Origin: Calendula officinalis
Lineage: Eukaryota; Streptophyta; Magnoliopsida; Asterales; Asteraceae
Assembly: GCA_963853835.1 (NCBI GenBank)
Contig: OY970820.1
Location: forward strand, 23,129,873 to 23,193,872
Direction: 5' to 3'
DNA: 64,000 nt
In this document: positions 1-10,545 of the stretch, piece after piece
Layout: every line of letters begins with the position of its first letter
How positions within the stretch are numbered: the first letter of the stretch is position 1
The notes under the pieces: generated by a model
Database searches by the model: none
The model's input: the letters and a program-made list of their open reading frames with translations, nothing else
Told to the model about the DNA's origin: nothing
Translations under genes and position numbers: made by a program

Positions 1-507
1 AAACCTATGCTACTGAGATGTCCTCAGAAGATCCTTCTGTAGCTACTGGTGAAGAGTCATCAGCTGACTCCTCTGCCATGATAGTCAGGACACCTACTGT
101 AGTCATTGTTGAACCTAGAAAGTCTATCTTGGGTTCAGCACCTGCTGCCTCTTCTGCTAGATCTCAGCAGAAGACTAGAAGAACATCAGGAAAGAAAACT
201 ATTCTTACACCCTCCAAGGGTGAGCCAGTTGGAGTTCGTACTCGAGCTGCAAAGAACAAAGGTAAGAGTGTCCCTAAGAATACTCCAAGTCCTACTTCAG
301 TTGTGTCTGTCAGACGGCTGAAAGGAAAGGTCAGCAAGCTGACATCACTCGTTCAAACTCTGACTATCTCTGATAATCAGAAAATGATATTGCCTCGCCC
401 TCTACTCCACTACAAAGAAACAGAAAATGCTATAAGTGTGGAGATCTGTGAGTCCCAGCGGGAAGTCACAAGGACCCACCGAAGTGTGGGTTCCCAAAAA
501 GAACTAA
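1..507 (+). pseudogene. Degraded 3' part of a Copia gag
   Basis: Ser/Ala/Lys-rich sequence is open in frame 3 from 18. A partial zinc knuckle (CYKCGDL) appears near 428 in another frame, and the usual end of these gag proteins, WVPKKN then stop, is in frame 1 (stop TAA 505-507). Coding sense therefore shifts frame at least twice, and the second half of the CCHC knuckle (GH...C) is missing, which suggests a small internal deletion between about 450 and 470. Element B has the same gag ending (WVPKLN, stop at 39132-39134). Gag would form the particle shell and bind genomic RNA; this copy cannot make an intact protein. The identity of the Ser-rich part before 360 is uncertain. Confidence 0.6.
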
Positions 508-527
508 CTCTTTTAATTTATGTGCAG

Positions 528-3500
528 GGTGATGAAAGCAAACATGTCTGGTACTTAGACAGTGGTTGCTCGAGACACATGACTGGTTACAAATCCCTGG
601 TGGAAGAGTTTGAAGTTTGTGATGGTCCCTCAGTAGTTTTTGGTGATAATGGTAGAGGCTCAACTGAAGGTTATGGAACCATTTCTAATGGATCCGTAAA
701 AATCACAAGAGTTGGTTATGTGAATGGGCTGAAACATAATCTAATCAGCATTAGCAAACTTCGTGATGCAAAGTTCTCAGTGAACTTTAATGAATACAGA
801 GGAATGGTGACGGATAAGAATGGAAAGGTAGTATTAGTTGCTCCGAGAACCAAGAATGTCTATACACTTGACATGAATCCTCAAAATCAAGAAGTTTGTC
901 TTTTCTCTCATTTTACCAAAGAGCTGAATTAGTTGTGGCATAAGAGGCTATCTCACCTGAACTTCAAAAATATATCGAAGCTGGCTCGAGGTCAGCTGGT
1001 GACTGGTCTGCCACAAATCAAATATGAAAAGGATAAGCTTTGTTCAGCTTGTGAACAAGGCAAGCAATATAAGAGCTCCTTCAAATCAAAGCAATGTTTT
1101 TCCATTGACAGCTGCCTACACATGCTCCATATGGACCTTTTTGGCCCTATGAGTACTGAAAGTCTAGGTGGAAAGAAATATACACTTGTTATCGTCGATG
1201 AATATTCACGATATACTTGGGTAATATTTCTTCGTCACAAAAGTGATGCAGCTGAAGAGATTATCAAGTTCATCAAAAGGATGGAACTTCTAAATGGGTC
1301 TAGAGTCAAGATGCTGAGATCAGACAATGGTACTGAATTCAGAAACAAGACTTTAGAAGATTTCTGTTCAGATGTTGGGATCTCCCAAAACTTCTCAGCT
1401 ACAAGAACACCTCAACAAAATGGTGTTGCTGAAAGAAGGAACAGAACCCTAATAGAAGTTGCAAGAACAATGCTTGCTGAGTCAAACATGCCTAAGCAAT
1501 TTTGGGCAGAAGCTGTTAACACAGCTTGTTTTACTCAAAATAGGTCTCTCTATGTGAAGAGACACAAGAAGACTTCTTATGAGATTTTTCGTCAGAGGAA
1601 ACCATTCATAGGTTTCTTTCATGTGTTTGGCTGTGTGTGCTTTGTGTTTAACACACGAGATCAGCTGAGTAAATTTGACTCTAAAGCTGATGAAGCCATT
1701 TTCTTGGGATACTCCACACTATCCAAAGCATATAGAGTTTTCAACAAAAGAAGACAAACATTGGAAGAGTCCATAAATATTACTTTTGAAGAACACTCAA
1801 AGGCTATGAACCCCACCTCTGCTGACTCGTCTGATGCATTTCAGAGATCAGCTGAATCATCTCCTGATGATACAACTGAAGCATTTTCCGATGCTTTAAA
1901 CCTCTTTAATGTTCCCATAAATGAATCAGATGAGACGTTCCATGATGCCCCTACATATCTTGTAGATATTGCAGCTGTTCAACAAGAGATTCCAACAGCT
2001 AGAGCATCATCCAAGGGTATCTCTAAGCCACCTCTTCATACTTCAAGAAGATCCGTTCGAAATGAAGTAATTCATCCTGCTGAGCAGTCAGCCGCTCAAC
2101 AAGGATCTAATTCTGCTGAATCTTCCTCTTCTACAGCTGCTCCTCAATCTAAGTGGACCTCAGAACATCCAATTGAGTTAATCGTTGGAGATCCACAACA
2201 AGGAGTTGTCACAAGAAGTAAAGCATCATGCAATCTTTGCTTATGGTCTTGTTTCTTAGCAACTGAAGAACCGAAAAATATTAAAGATGCTTTAGAAGAT
2301 TCAAGCTGGATTCAAGCGATGCAGGAAGAACTCAACCAATTTGAGGTCAACAAAGTATGGCAGCTGGTGCCCCCACCAGCTGGAAAGACTATAATTGGTA
2401 CTAAATCGGTATTTAGGAATAAAATGGATGAAGAAGGTGTGGTTATTTGTAACAAGGATAGACTTGTTGCACAAGGATACAGACAGGAGGAAGGAATCGA
2501 TTTTGATGAAACATTTGCGCCAGTGGCTAGGCTTGAGGCGATTAGAATATTTCTAGCCTACGCTGCATACAAAAACTTCACAGTTTTTCAAATGGACGTG
2601 AAGAGTGCGTTTCTGAACGGGAAGCTGCGAGAGGAGGTATACGTTAAGCATCCACCAGGGTTCGAAAATCCTAAGTATTTAGACTATGTGTTTAAATTGG
2701 ATAAGACACTGTATGGGTTGAAACAAGCTCCCCGTGCATGGTATGATACACTATCCACGTTCCTCATAGCAAATGATTTCACCAGGTGAAAGATTGATAA
2801 AACCTTATTCATTCGCAAAATCAAAGGTGATATCATTCTTGTTCAAATTTATGTGGACGACATAATTTTTGGTGCTACTGATGAAAAACTTTGTAGACGT
2901 TTTTCTAAACTTATGTCTACAAAGTATGAGATGAGTATGATGGGTGAATTAACGTATTTTCTTAGCTTACAAGTTAAGCAATCTAAAAATGGAATTTTTA
3001 TAAATCAAGAAACATATATTAAAGATCTTTTAAAGAAATTTGATATGAATTCATCATCATCCATGAAAACTCCAATGGCTCCTCCAAACAATCTAGATGC
3101 TGACATAACTGGTAAGTCAGTTGATGTCACATTCTATAGAGGAATCATTGGATCATTACTCTATCTCACTGCCAGCAGACCAGATATTATGTTTGCTACT
3201 TGCATGTGTGTTAGGTATCAAGCTGATCCTAGAGAATCTCACCTAATAGCTGCAAAAAGAATTTTGAGGTACCTTAAGGGTACTCCAAGCCTAGGTCTTT
3301 GGTATGCCAAAGACTCAGGGTTTGATCTAATTGGCAATTCAGATTCAGACTTTGCAGGTTGCAAAATGGATAGAAAGAGCACCACTGGAGGATGTCAGCT
3401 GCTTGGTGGAAAGCTAGTCAGCTGGACAAGCAAGAAACAAAGTATTGTCTCTACCTCCACAGCTGAAGCAGAATACGTTGCTGCTGGAAGCTGTTGTGCT

Positions 3501-3791
3501 CAAGTCCTTTGGATGAAGAATCAGCTTGTTGATTTCGATATGAACTTCTGCAAAGTTCCTATCTATTGTGATAACACGAGTGCTATTGCAATCAGCAACA
3601 ATCCAGTTCTTCATTCTAGAACCAAACATATCGACATAAGGTATCATTTTATTAGAGATCACAGTGAACAAGGTGACGTGGAACTCCACTTCATTTCAAC
3701 AGACCTTCAGCTGGCTGATCTATTCACTAAGCCTTTAGATGAAAAACGATTCAATTTTTTGATCAGCGAGCTAGGTATGTTGAATGCTTGA
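528..3791 (+). pseudogene. Copia pol polyprotein A with two nonsense codons
   Basis: One continuous frame encodes the protease (DSGCSRHMTG near 560), the gag pre-integrase zinc region (HKRLSHLNF, then CSACEQGKQ), the integrase core (MDLFGP near 1132, SDNGTEF near 1321, NGVAERRNR near 1422), reverse transcriptase (QMDVKSAFLNG near 2590; YVDDIIFG near 2851) and RNase H (DSDFAGC near 3345; STAEAEYVA near 3457). Acidic catalytic residues are present at each site I could check. The frame is broken by TAG at 930-932, just before the integrase zinc region, and TGA at 2787-2789, inside reverse transcriptase. No indel is needed to follow the frame. The start at 528 is chosen because a splice-acceptor-like TGCAG ends at 527, right after the gag stop. 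The product would copy and integrate the element; this copy is inactive. Confidence 0.9.
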
Positions 3792-3963
3792 ATCAACTGC
3801 TGAAGTACTATCAGCAGCTGATAAGATTCACCTTGTCACTTAGTACATTCAGCTGACTAAAACCTTTTGAATTTATCAGTCAGCCGAATAAAATCTCTTA
3901 CATGATAACTTATCGTGTTTTATAAGTTAAAACGTTTGGTTCTCCCATAAAAAGGCATCTTTT

Positions 3964-4010
3964 AACCCTAAACTCTAAACCCTAAACCCTAAACCCTAAA
4001 CCCTAAACCC
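3964..4010 (+). repeat. Interstitial telomere-type repeat (CCCTAAA)n
   Basis: About six head-to-tail heptamers CCCTAAA, the second imperfect (CTCTAAA), followed by a partial unit. This is the Arabidopsis-type plant telomere sequence, C-rich strand. It sits inside the retrotransposon, about 55 bases before a TATA box, so it is not a chromosome end. Short telo-boxes (AAACCCTAA) are known plant promoter elements bound by TRB/Myb-type factors. Confidence 0.9.
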
Positions 4011-4064
4011 AATTATGACCCGGTTTAAATTCAAATCTTTACCCAAACCGACCCATAAATCTCC

Positions 4065-4072
4065 TATAAATA
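4065..4072 (+). promoter_or_regulatory. TATA box for ORF3 of element A
   Basis: TATAAATA, 97 bases before the ORF3 ATG at 4169, followed by a CT-rich leader. Assignment is by sequence and position only. Confidence 0.5.
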
Positions 4073-4168
4073 CCCATCTCTCTTCTTCACTTCATCCTCA
4101 TCACTCCCACAATTCTCTCTCAAAAACCCTCTATTTCTAACTTTTATCTTTCTTCCCTCACTCCCCAA

Positions 4169-7100
4169 ATGTCGAAGAAAGCCCCAAAAGTTCCCCTTAC
4201 TAGGGCTGCCATTGAGTTCTCTCAGAACTCAAAGCTTGTAGCCAACACTTCCCCACCGGATGATTTTGTCGATATTTATCGACTGGTTAGGAAGTTTGTG
4301 CGTCACTGCCCTATCGGTGGTGCATTTACCAGATTCACCAAGAGTATCATCGAACTATTGCGTGATTTCTGGATGTCCGCCTCCACTTCTGGAGACGACA
4401 TCACTGCGCAAGTAGGCAATCATCAAATCACCATTACTATTGATGATTTCCGAGTCGCTTGCGGATTCGATTATCTGCAACCTGGAGAGAAATATCAGCA
4501 GACTAAATCTGCCGATGAAGCTAAAGCAAGTCTAATCCGTATCACTGGATACAGATTAGAAAATGAAGAAGACAAGGTTCTGATCTTCAAGAAGTCTCAG
4601 CTGACGAGACCCTGTGCCTATTTCTTTACCGACATCATTCAGGGTATAGGCGGCAATTCCGGGTGTCTCAGCCAGTGCAACTCCAGCATGCAAGTCTTTG
4701 CTGAAGCGCTAGTCACCGGTCAGCGGATCGACTACGGGAAACTGGTGTACGAGGAGGTCAAGGCCAAGCTGAAAAGCAAGGGAAATCATATTCCCTATCT
4801 TCGCTTTTTCACATTGTGCATCGCACATGTGATGCTTGAAAAGATGTAGATAGATTATGAAGACATCCCTGGGGAATCGGTGATGGTCCGTTCCATCTCC
4901 AACATCATCTTCCAAAAGAAGGATGATGAGAAGGCATTTCCCCTCACCTCGTACATGCTGAAGATCATAGATGATCGAGTCAGATCCAAAAGGGATCGAA
5001 AGAAGGGCGCAACATCGAAGAAATCTGTCCTACAAGAAGGTACGTCCTTTTCTCATCTGAAGTGTTTTCCATCAACTGATCGTACACAAACTGTTGATGG
5101 AAATACCACCACTTCCACTGGGATCTCAATGCCCATTAACGTGGAAAATGTGGAAACGGGTGATATTCCACGTGGTGCGAAGAAGCGGGTGAAGCGAACT
5201 GCTCACCGCCCTCCTTCTTCCTCTTCATTCTTTTTATCATCTTCTTCCACTTCCAGCGCCCCTGTTTCTCCTCAGCTGAGGGTAAGAGGGTCTGCTACTC
5301 ATGGAGATGATGATGATGTTGATGATGATGAGCTGGCGATTGCAGCATCATCAGGATTCAGCCGGAATCCGTTGGGCTCTCACTCGAGATCCCAATTGGA
5401 AGGATTACAAGCAGAAGCTATGCCAGCATCTGAGAGCAGTCCTTCTCATTTTCACTCTTACAGTGTTTTTCCAGGAACTCCACCAACAATTGGAATTCCT
5501 GTCCAGACACTTCCGGCTAATCCTCTTTTTCTCTCTTTTGCTCTTCAACCTCTTTCTGCTGATTTCTCAACAAGTCAGCAGACTTCAAAACGGCAATTTC
5601 GTTCTTCAGGAGTTAGTGCCGGCTCCAAACCTCTGCGTAGCTCCTCGACTGATTCATTATCTGTCGTTGTAACACGGGAACAAACTCCACAAGCAACCTC
5701 TGTCTCTCAACAGACTATTGGTGAAGTTTTCGGCTCAACCCAAGCCACCCGAGAGTCAGCTGCACACACACCACCCCCAACTTCTTCATCACTTTCTGAG
5801 TCTTCAGCTGATGATAGATTGACTGGAAACCAAGTCAATCTTGAAACAGACCCTTCTGTTTCCCACGATGTCACCGGCTTAAACCAGCAGGTGATCAAGG
5901 AAACCACCACCGCCAATGAAGAGATAACTTTAAACCAAGTTGTTACTGAGGCACTAACCCCAGCTGCCAGTGATCGCGAACGTAATCGCCAACTGAGCTG
6001 TGAGGCAGCTAACACACCACCCAGAGGAACTCTTCCTCTAGTCTCCATACCAGTATCGCCGACTGGTGAGACCGAAGCTCCAGAGATTCAAACAGCATTT
6101 CATCTAATGTTTGAGTCGACTAATGATTTTATTCAGTCTTACTATTCGTCATCTGACGATGAACATTCTGAGCTTCAAACTATTTTGACAACTGAAGTCG
6201 GCACTTTTGTTATAACCCCAGAAGTTTCAGTTGGACCCAACCTACCCCCCATAGTTCCTGAGCAACCCATAGGAGCAATTCCTCATAACTCAGGAACAAC
6301 CACTTCCACAGCTGAGGTTACCCCTCAAGCTGGAGACATGCCGGACCCCTTCCCCCAAAGCCTCCAAGTGTCCCATGCTGAATCCAGTAAAGCTAGAGGA
6401 AGTATTCCCATCAGAGCCGCTGCTGCTCTGATGTCTAGAGTTGTTACATCCCAGATTCGACCTGGGATGGCCACGCTGAGTAAGCAGATGGACTCCCTTC
6501 GCAGGGATGTTCCAAAGAAGTTTGCCAAAACTGCTGAGAATCTCCCTTCCAGCATAACTTTTCTGCACACTGAGGTTCACACTCAAGCTCCTCAGCTGGC
6601 TCTTCTTTCTGATCAGATTCGCCTCAACACCAGCAGGTTCATCTCTCTCAACGACTACGTGCGTCAAGAGTTGAACTCCCTTCGCGATTCTGATAGAGTC
6701 GAACAAGACAAACTTCTCTCCGAAGTTCGGGACAGTCTGGCTCTTGCCCAATCACAGCAAGAGTCTCTGCTGACACTTACTCATAGCCACCTTTCTAAGG
6801 CTATAGAGGAGTCAGCTACTGCTGTGTCCACCAGGTTGGACAAAATGGAGACTGAAGTCAGCTCGCTGACCTCCCACGTCGCTGGTCTCCAAGGCACCCT
6901 TAACCTCATTCTTGCAAAGCTAAATGAGGGTGATGCTGTTGTCCGTCCTGCTTCAGCACCAGAGAGTACCCCTCTTCTTCGGGCACTCTCTGAGGGGGAG
7001 AAAGAGGCCACTTCAGCAGGTGAACAACAAGGTGAATAAAATAGTTCACAACCTATAGTCACCTCTGCTGTTGGAGCCAATACTGAAGACGTTCCAGCAG

Positions 7101-8188
7101 GTGATACCCCAAGAACTCCACCTATCACCTCTGCTGGAACACAAGAAGAAGAAGCTGAACCCTCAACTGGTTTTGTTAAAATCGTTGATTCTTTTGAATC
7201 AGTTGAGGGCCCACAAGTCCAAGCCCCGCAAATCCAAAACCCTCAGCCTATTATACAGGATATTCCTCATCCTGTTGAGGGGGAGCCTACATCTGCAGCG
7301 GTTAAAACCTTCATCCTAAATGAAGCTGGAACCGCTGCTGATCTTGATGCAGCCATTGCCCTTCAAAGAAAAACTCATGAAGAGCTTTATCAAAAAGCTG
7401 AGTCCCAAAGAGCTGAGAACATTAGGTTGTTCAACAAAGTTCTTTATCAGCGTAGGCAAGAAGCAAAAATCACCAGCATAAGGGCCCCCAAGTTCGATCC
7501 CAGCCCTCCTGATGAAATTGTAATAACAACAGCTGGAGGAACTGTGGTCAATGAAAAGTTTCCTCTGAACAAGATCAGCATCGTTCTCAACTACGATGAA
7601 TGGAAAGAGGCTGAAGCAGCTGCCAGATCTGGAAAACCATCGCGGATTATAACAGATCTGGAAAATGAGATAAAATTCACAATCTACTCCTTCAAGACTC
7701 TATGCGACGCAATCAGGAGACAAGCTCCTGAGTTGGTATATCGCATACCTCCTGAATTGTGTGAATCTCAAGCAGCTGCTGTCGGAGGATTCGCTGGTGA
7801 AAGCTCCTCAGCAAGAGGGGAGAAACGTAAGTCCGTTCTCCTCGAGCCCCTTGCTGACTCCAGACCACTGTATATTGGGTCATCAATCATATTTGCAAAA
7901 CGACCAAGACCAAATATCACAAAAGCCATCCCCACGGGAGTTAACTTTGTCCCTGGGCTGATCGTAAAAGAACCAATTTATGGCTTTTGCTATCTGAAGA
8001 AAAAGAAGGTGCCTTGCTTCCAGCGGGCAGATGAGTTGGACCTATGTGATGTGGATCAACTTATGATCTATCACAAGCTACTGAGTTCCTCCACTGAAGA
8101 GGGAAGAGAAATGAAGAAATTAATAACCTCAGCCTTCAACTCAGTGTATCGCAATGTCGTTGGATCAGCTATATCCAAGGCATTATAG
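4169..8188 (+). pseudogene. ORF3 of element A, long protein of unknown function, two nonsense codons
   Basis: A single frame of about 1340 codons from ATG 4169 to TAG 8186-8188, broken by TAG at 4847-4849 and TAA at 7037-7039. I do not recognise a characterised domain. Residues 1-110 include DFWMSAS and, about 20 residues on, ITITIDDFR. The same spacing is seen in element B ORF3 (DFWTNAE ... ITVTEQSIR), so the two share an N-terminal domain. The middle is low-complexity, rich in Ser, Thr and Pro, with an Asp run near 5310; around 6480-6900 it looks helical or coiled-coil; the C-terminal part has a Lys-rich YLKKKKV. The SIRE position after pol is often called env-like, but I see no signal peptide or transmembrane segment, so that name is not supported. 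Confidence 0.7.
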
Positions 8189-8395
8189 TTTTTTTTTTAT
8201 TTTCCTTGCAATTTTAATTGCCTTATCAATAGAAAATCAAAATTTTGTAATATACTTGTAAAAATTGTAAAAAGATAAACATATACAAAAGAACCCTAAG
8301 GGTCAAAGCACATAAGTATTCAGCTGACTTCATCAGCTGAATCATTACAGGGTTACACTTATACGGCTATTCGATTGCATCAAATATGGGGAGAT
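8189..8395 (+). other. 3' untranslated spacer and polypurine tract of element A
   Basis: AT-rich stretch after ORF3, with two CAGCTG copies at 8321 and 8333. It ends in a short purine run (ATGGGGAGAT, up to 8395) directly before the LTR, the expected primer site for plus-strand synthesis. Confidence 0.7.
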
Positions 8396-9356
8396 TGTTA
8401 GTCCCAAGACTAAGTAAATAAGATTTGATGATCGATAGCCAAGAAGAATAAAAATCAGCTGAAGTAAGTATCTCAGCTGAAGCAAGTATATACAATAAAC
8501 CTTCAGCTGAGTACGTACTTAGCTTTAGAAAATCAAGTCAAATCAGCAGCTATTAATGAGAGTTCATTCGAAGTCTATGACCAAAGGACAAAGACAAGAA
8601 GAAGACTATTCAGCTGATTGTGGAATCAGCTGATAGTACCTGCTGCAGATGAAGACTTAAAGGAAATGTTCATTGACACTTTGAACATTTCCCTTTCCCG
8701 CTCAAAGAAGACGAAAACGATGAGGATCTTCTATTTTGGAATAGAAGATAATGTCAGTACATTATCATCATTTGTCCCTCCAAGCATGTAAAGAGAAAGT
8801 CAACTATTTCTGTACTTATGTAGTACACCTTTCACTGTACGTCAGAAAGGGTACCGGAAGTAGTTGACACAAAGTACACTTGGGACAATAACTTGTGCAA
8901 GAGCATTTAATGATCCATAGACAAGTCCACATCGACGAATAATATGTTTACACGTCGTCTAACTTGTGGACAAAGGAACATGGATCTTGGGCTACAAATA
9001 CAGACGTAAATGCTTTCATTTACACACACCTTTTAGAAATCATAGCACAAGAACATTCTCTGAGAGTTAGTTATTTGTCTAAGTTTTAACTCCTCCATAG
9101 TTATTATTAAGGCATTAATATCAGCTGTTAGTATCAGCTGATATAACTCTCAGTGCATACTCTTCTAGTTTTGAGCGATCTAAAGTGTCATTTCAAGTAT
9201 ATAGTTTTAGTTAGTTGTGTACTATCTATTTCCGCAAACTTTGTACTGTATTAAGTTGTTTTAATAAACTCTTAATCATTGAAATCTTGTTGTTCATTTA
9301 TCTTATCTTCGTTACTCGGTCATAACGCAACACATTTGTGTTGTAAAGATCCAACA
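8396..9356 (+). repeat. 3' LTR of element A
   Basis: Begins TGTTAGTCCC immediately after the polypurine tract and can be closed at ...GATCCAACA, giving TGTT...AACA ends and about 961 bases. It contains seven CAGCTG motifs (8456-9135). The right end is uncertain: CAACA also occurs near 9328-9332, and the partner LTR is outside the window, so the edge cannot be proved. Confidence 0.7.
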
Positions 9357-9506
9357 TGATCTGATTTGTTATGGACTGAGGAATATTATTGGATTCGATC
9401 GTTAGAAAAGTAATTTCGAGCAGTTTGCAAGTTGAATCACTCGATTTGGTCAAGAATTGAGCAAGATTGAATAAAAAAGATGGATTTTTGAAACTTACGT
9501 ACAAGT

Positions 9507-9640
9507 GTTCGGCTCGAAGAATGAGTTCGGCTCCAAGAACAAGTTCGGCTCGAAGAAGGTTTTCGGCTCAAGTGTTCGGCTCGACCAACAGTTCGGCTCA
9601 AGTGTTCGGCTCGACTCAACAGTTTGGCTCGGCTCGCACG
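9507..9640 (+). repeat. Irregular cluster of TTCGGCTC motifs
   Basis: TTCGGCTC occurs about seven times in 110 bases (near 9508, 9525, 9543, 9561, 9574, 9591, 9605), plus a TTTGGCTC variant, with spacings of 13-18 bases and no fixed unit. It lies just past the LTR of element A in otherwise AT-rich sequence. Function unknown. Confidence 0.75.
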
Positions 9641-10545
9641 TTCAGAAAGAGTTCGGCGTCAGGAAGAGTTTGGCTCTTGAAAACTTTGGCCTGCTCCATT
9701 CGATCGTGAAGATTCCATAATCAATTCCGGCTACAATTTTACAATTTGATTTTCAACAATTGATGATTTCTACTTTCGACAAAAGTTGAAAAACTGGAAC
9801 GTCGATGGCTGATCTCGACTAATCTCGATTAAACTCGACTGCAATTGAAACTCTGGATCGAAAATTGAAATTCGAAAATAATCTTGTGCCATTAATCTCA
9901 ATTCCATTCGATATGTGCCTGATAATTCCCGATTCGTACCTGATTCCGTGCCGACTCAAGATCATAATTGAGGATTCCGATCCATAGAAGTTCCGACTCA
10001 AGACTGCTTTCGTCCGATCTTCGGTCTGCTTCGACTTGCTACGTGATCCCGTCCAATAATCATCCCAAAACTTTTAATCATTTAAGTCCAAACACATCTA
10101 CAAGCCCATTTCAGTTCAAAGCCCAAATCAGTTTTTTTTTCAAGTCCAAATCTCAATATATTTTTTTTCTCCCAAATCAGTATTTTCAAGCCCAACTCCA
10201 TTTAATTAGCCCAAATCCATTTTCAAGTTTCTAAAACCAATTCCTAATTCAACCTAAAACTTTTAAATTTTCTTTACCCAAAACCGATAACCATCAAATA
10301 CATCTAACCCGAGAATTTTTGTTTAACCCAAACCCGAGAACTTAAAATTTTTTAACTCGAACACGAAATTTTTACATTTTTTTTCCCCGAACACAAAACT
10401 TTTAAATTTTTTTTAACCCAAACCTGATAAGTTCACGACTTTTTAAACACTTTTAATTTTTACATTTTTTTTAAAAGGTCTTAAAAGAAAATTTTCACAT
10501 TTTAAAACACGAGAACTTTTACCCAAAATCCTAATAATCACAAAA

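Larger units (their letters stand above)
3792..4168 (+). promoter_or_regulatory. Spacer between pol and ORF3 of element A, with promoter-like leader
   Basis: Non-coding stretch holding, in order: two CAGCTG motifs (3815, 3850), a short telomere-type array (3964-4010), a TATA box (TATAAATA, 4065-4072), and a leader of about 95 bases rich in C and T ending at the ORF3 ATG (4169). TATA plus a CT-rich leader is what a plant RNA polymerase II promoter and 5' UTR look like. Element B has a similar arrangement. I infer that ORF3 is transcribed from its own start; no transcript data are available here. Confidence 0.55.
1..9356 (+). mobile_element. Copia (SIRE-like) LTR retrotransposon A, 5' end outside window
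   Basis: The order is gag remnant, protease, integrase, reverse transcriptase, RNase H, spacer, long extra ORF, polypurine tract, LTR. Integrase before reverse transcriptase places it in Ty1/copia, and a large ORF after pol is the SIRE/Maximus arrangement. The 5' LTR and most of gag lie before base 1. Coding parts carry four in-frame stops (930, 2787, 4847, 7037), but I see no frameshift from about 528 to 8188, so this copy is dead but only moderately old. CAGCTG occurs about 35 times along the element. The 3' edge is set from a TG...CA LTR and is uncertain by a few tens of bases, because the 5' target duplication cannot be seen. Confidence 0.88.

Noticed and set aside
3964..4010. Telomere repeat as a sign of a chromosome end or fusion
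   Set aside because: It is a short array inside an LTR retrotransposon, between pol and ORF3, with coding sequence on both sides.
4169..8188. ORF3 as a retroviral-type envelope gene
   Set aside because: No signal peptide, no hydrophobic membrane anchor and no fusion-peptide-like segment were seen in either element.
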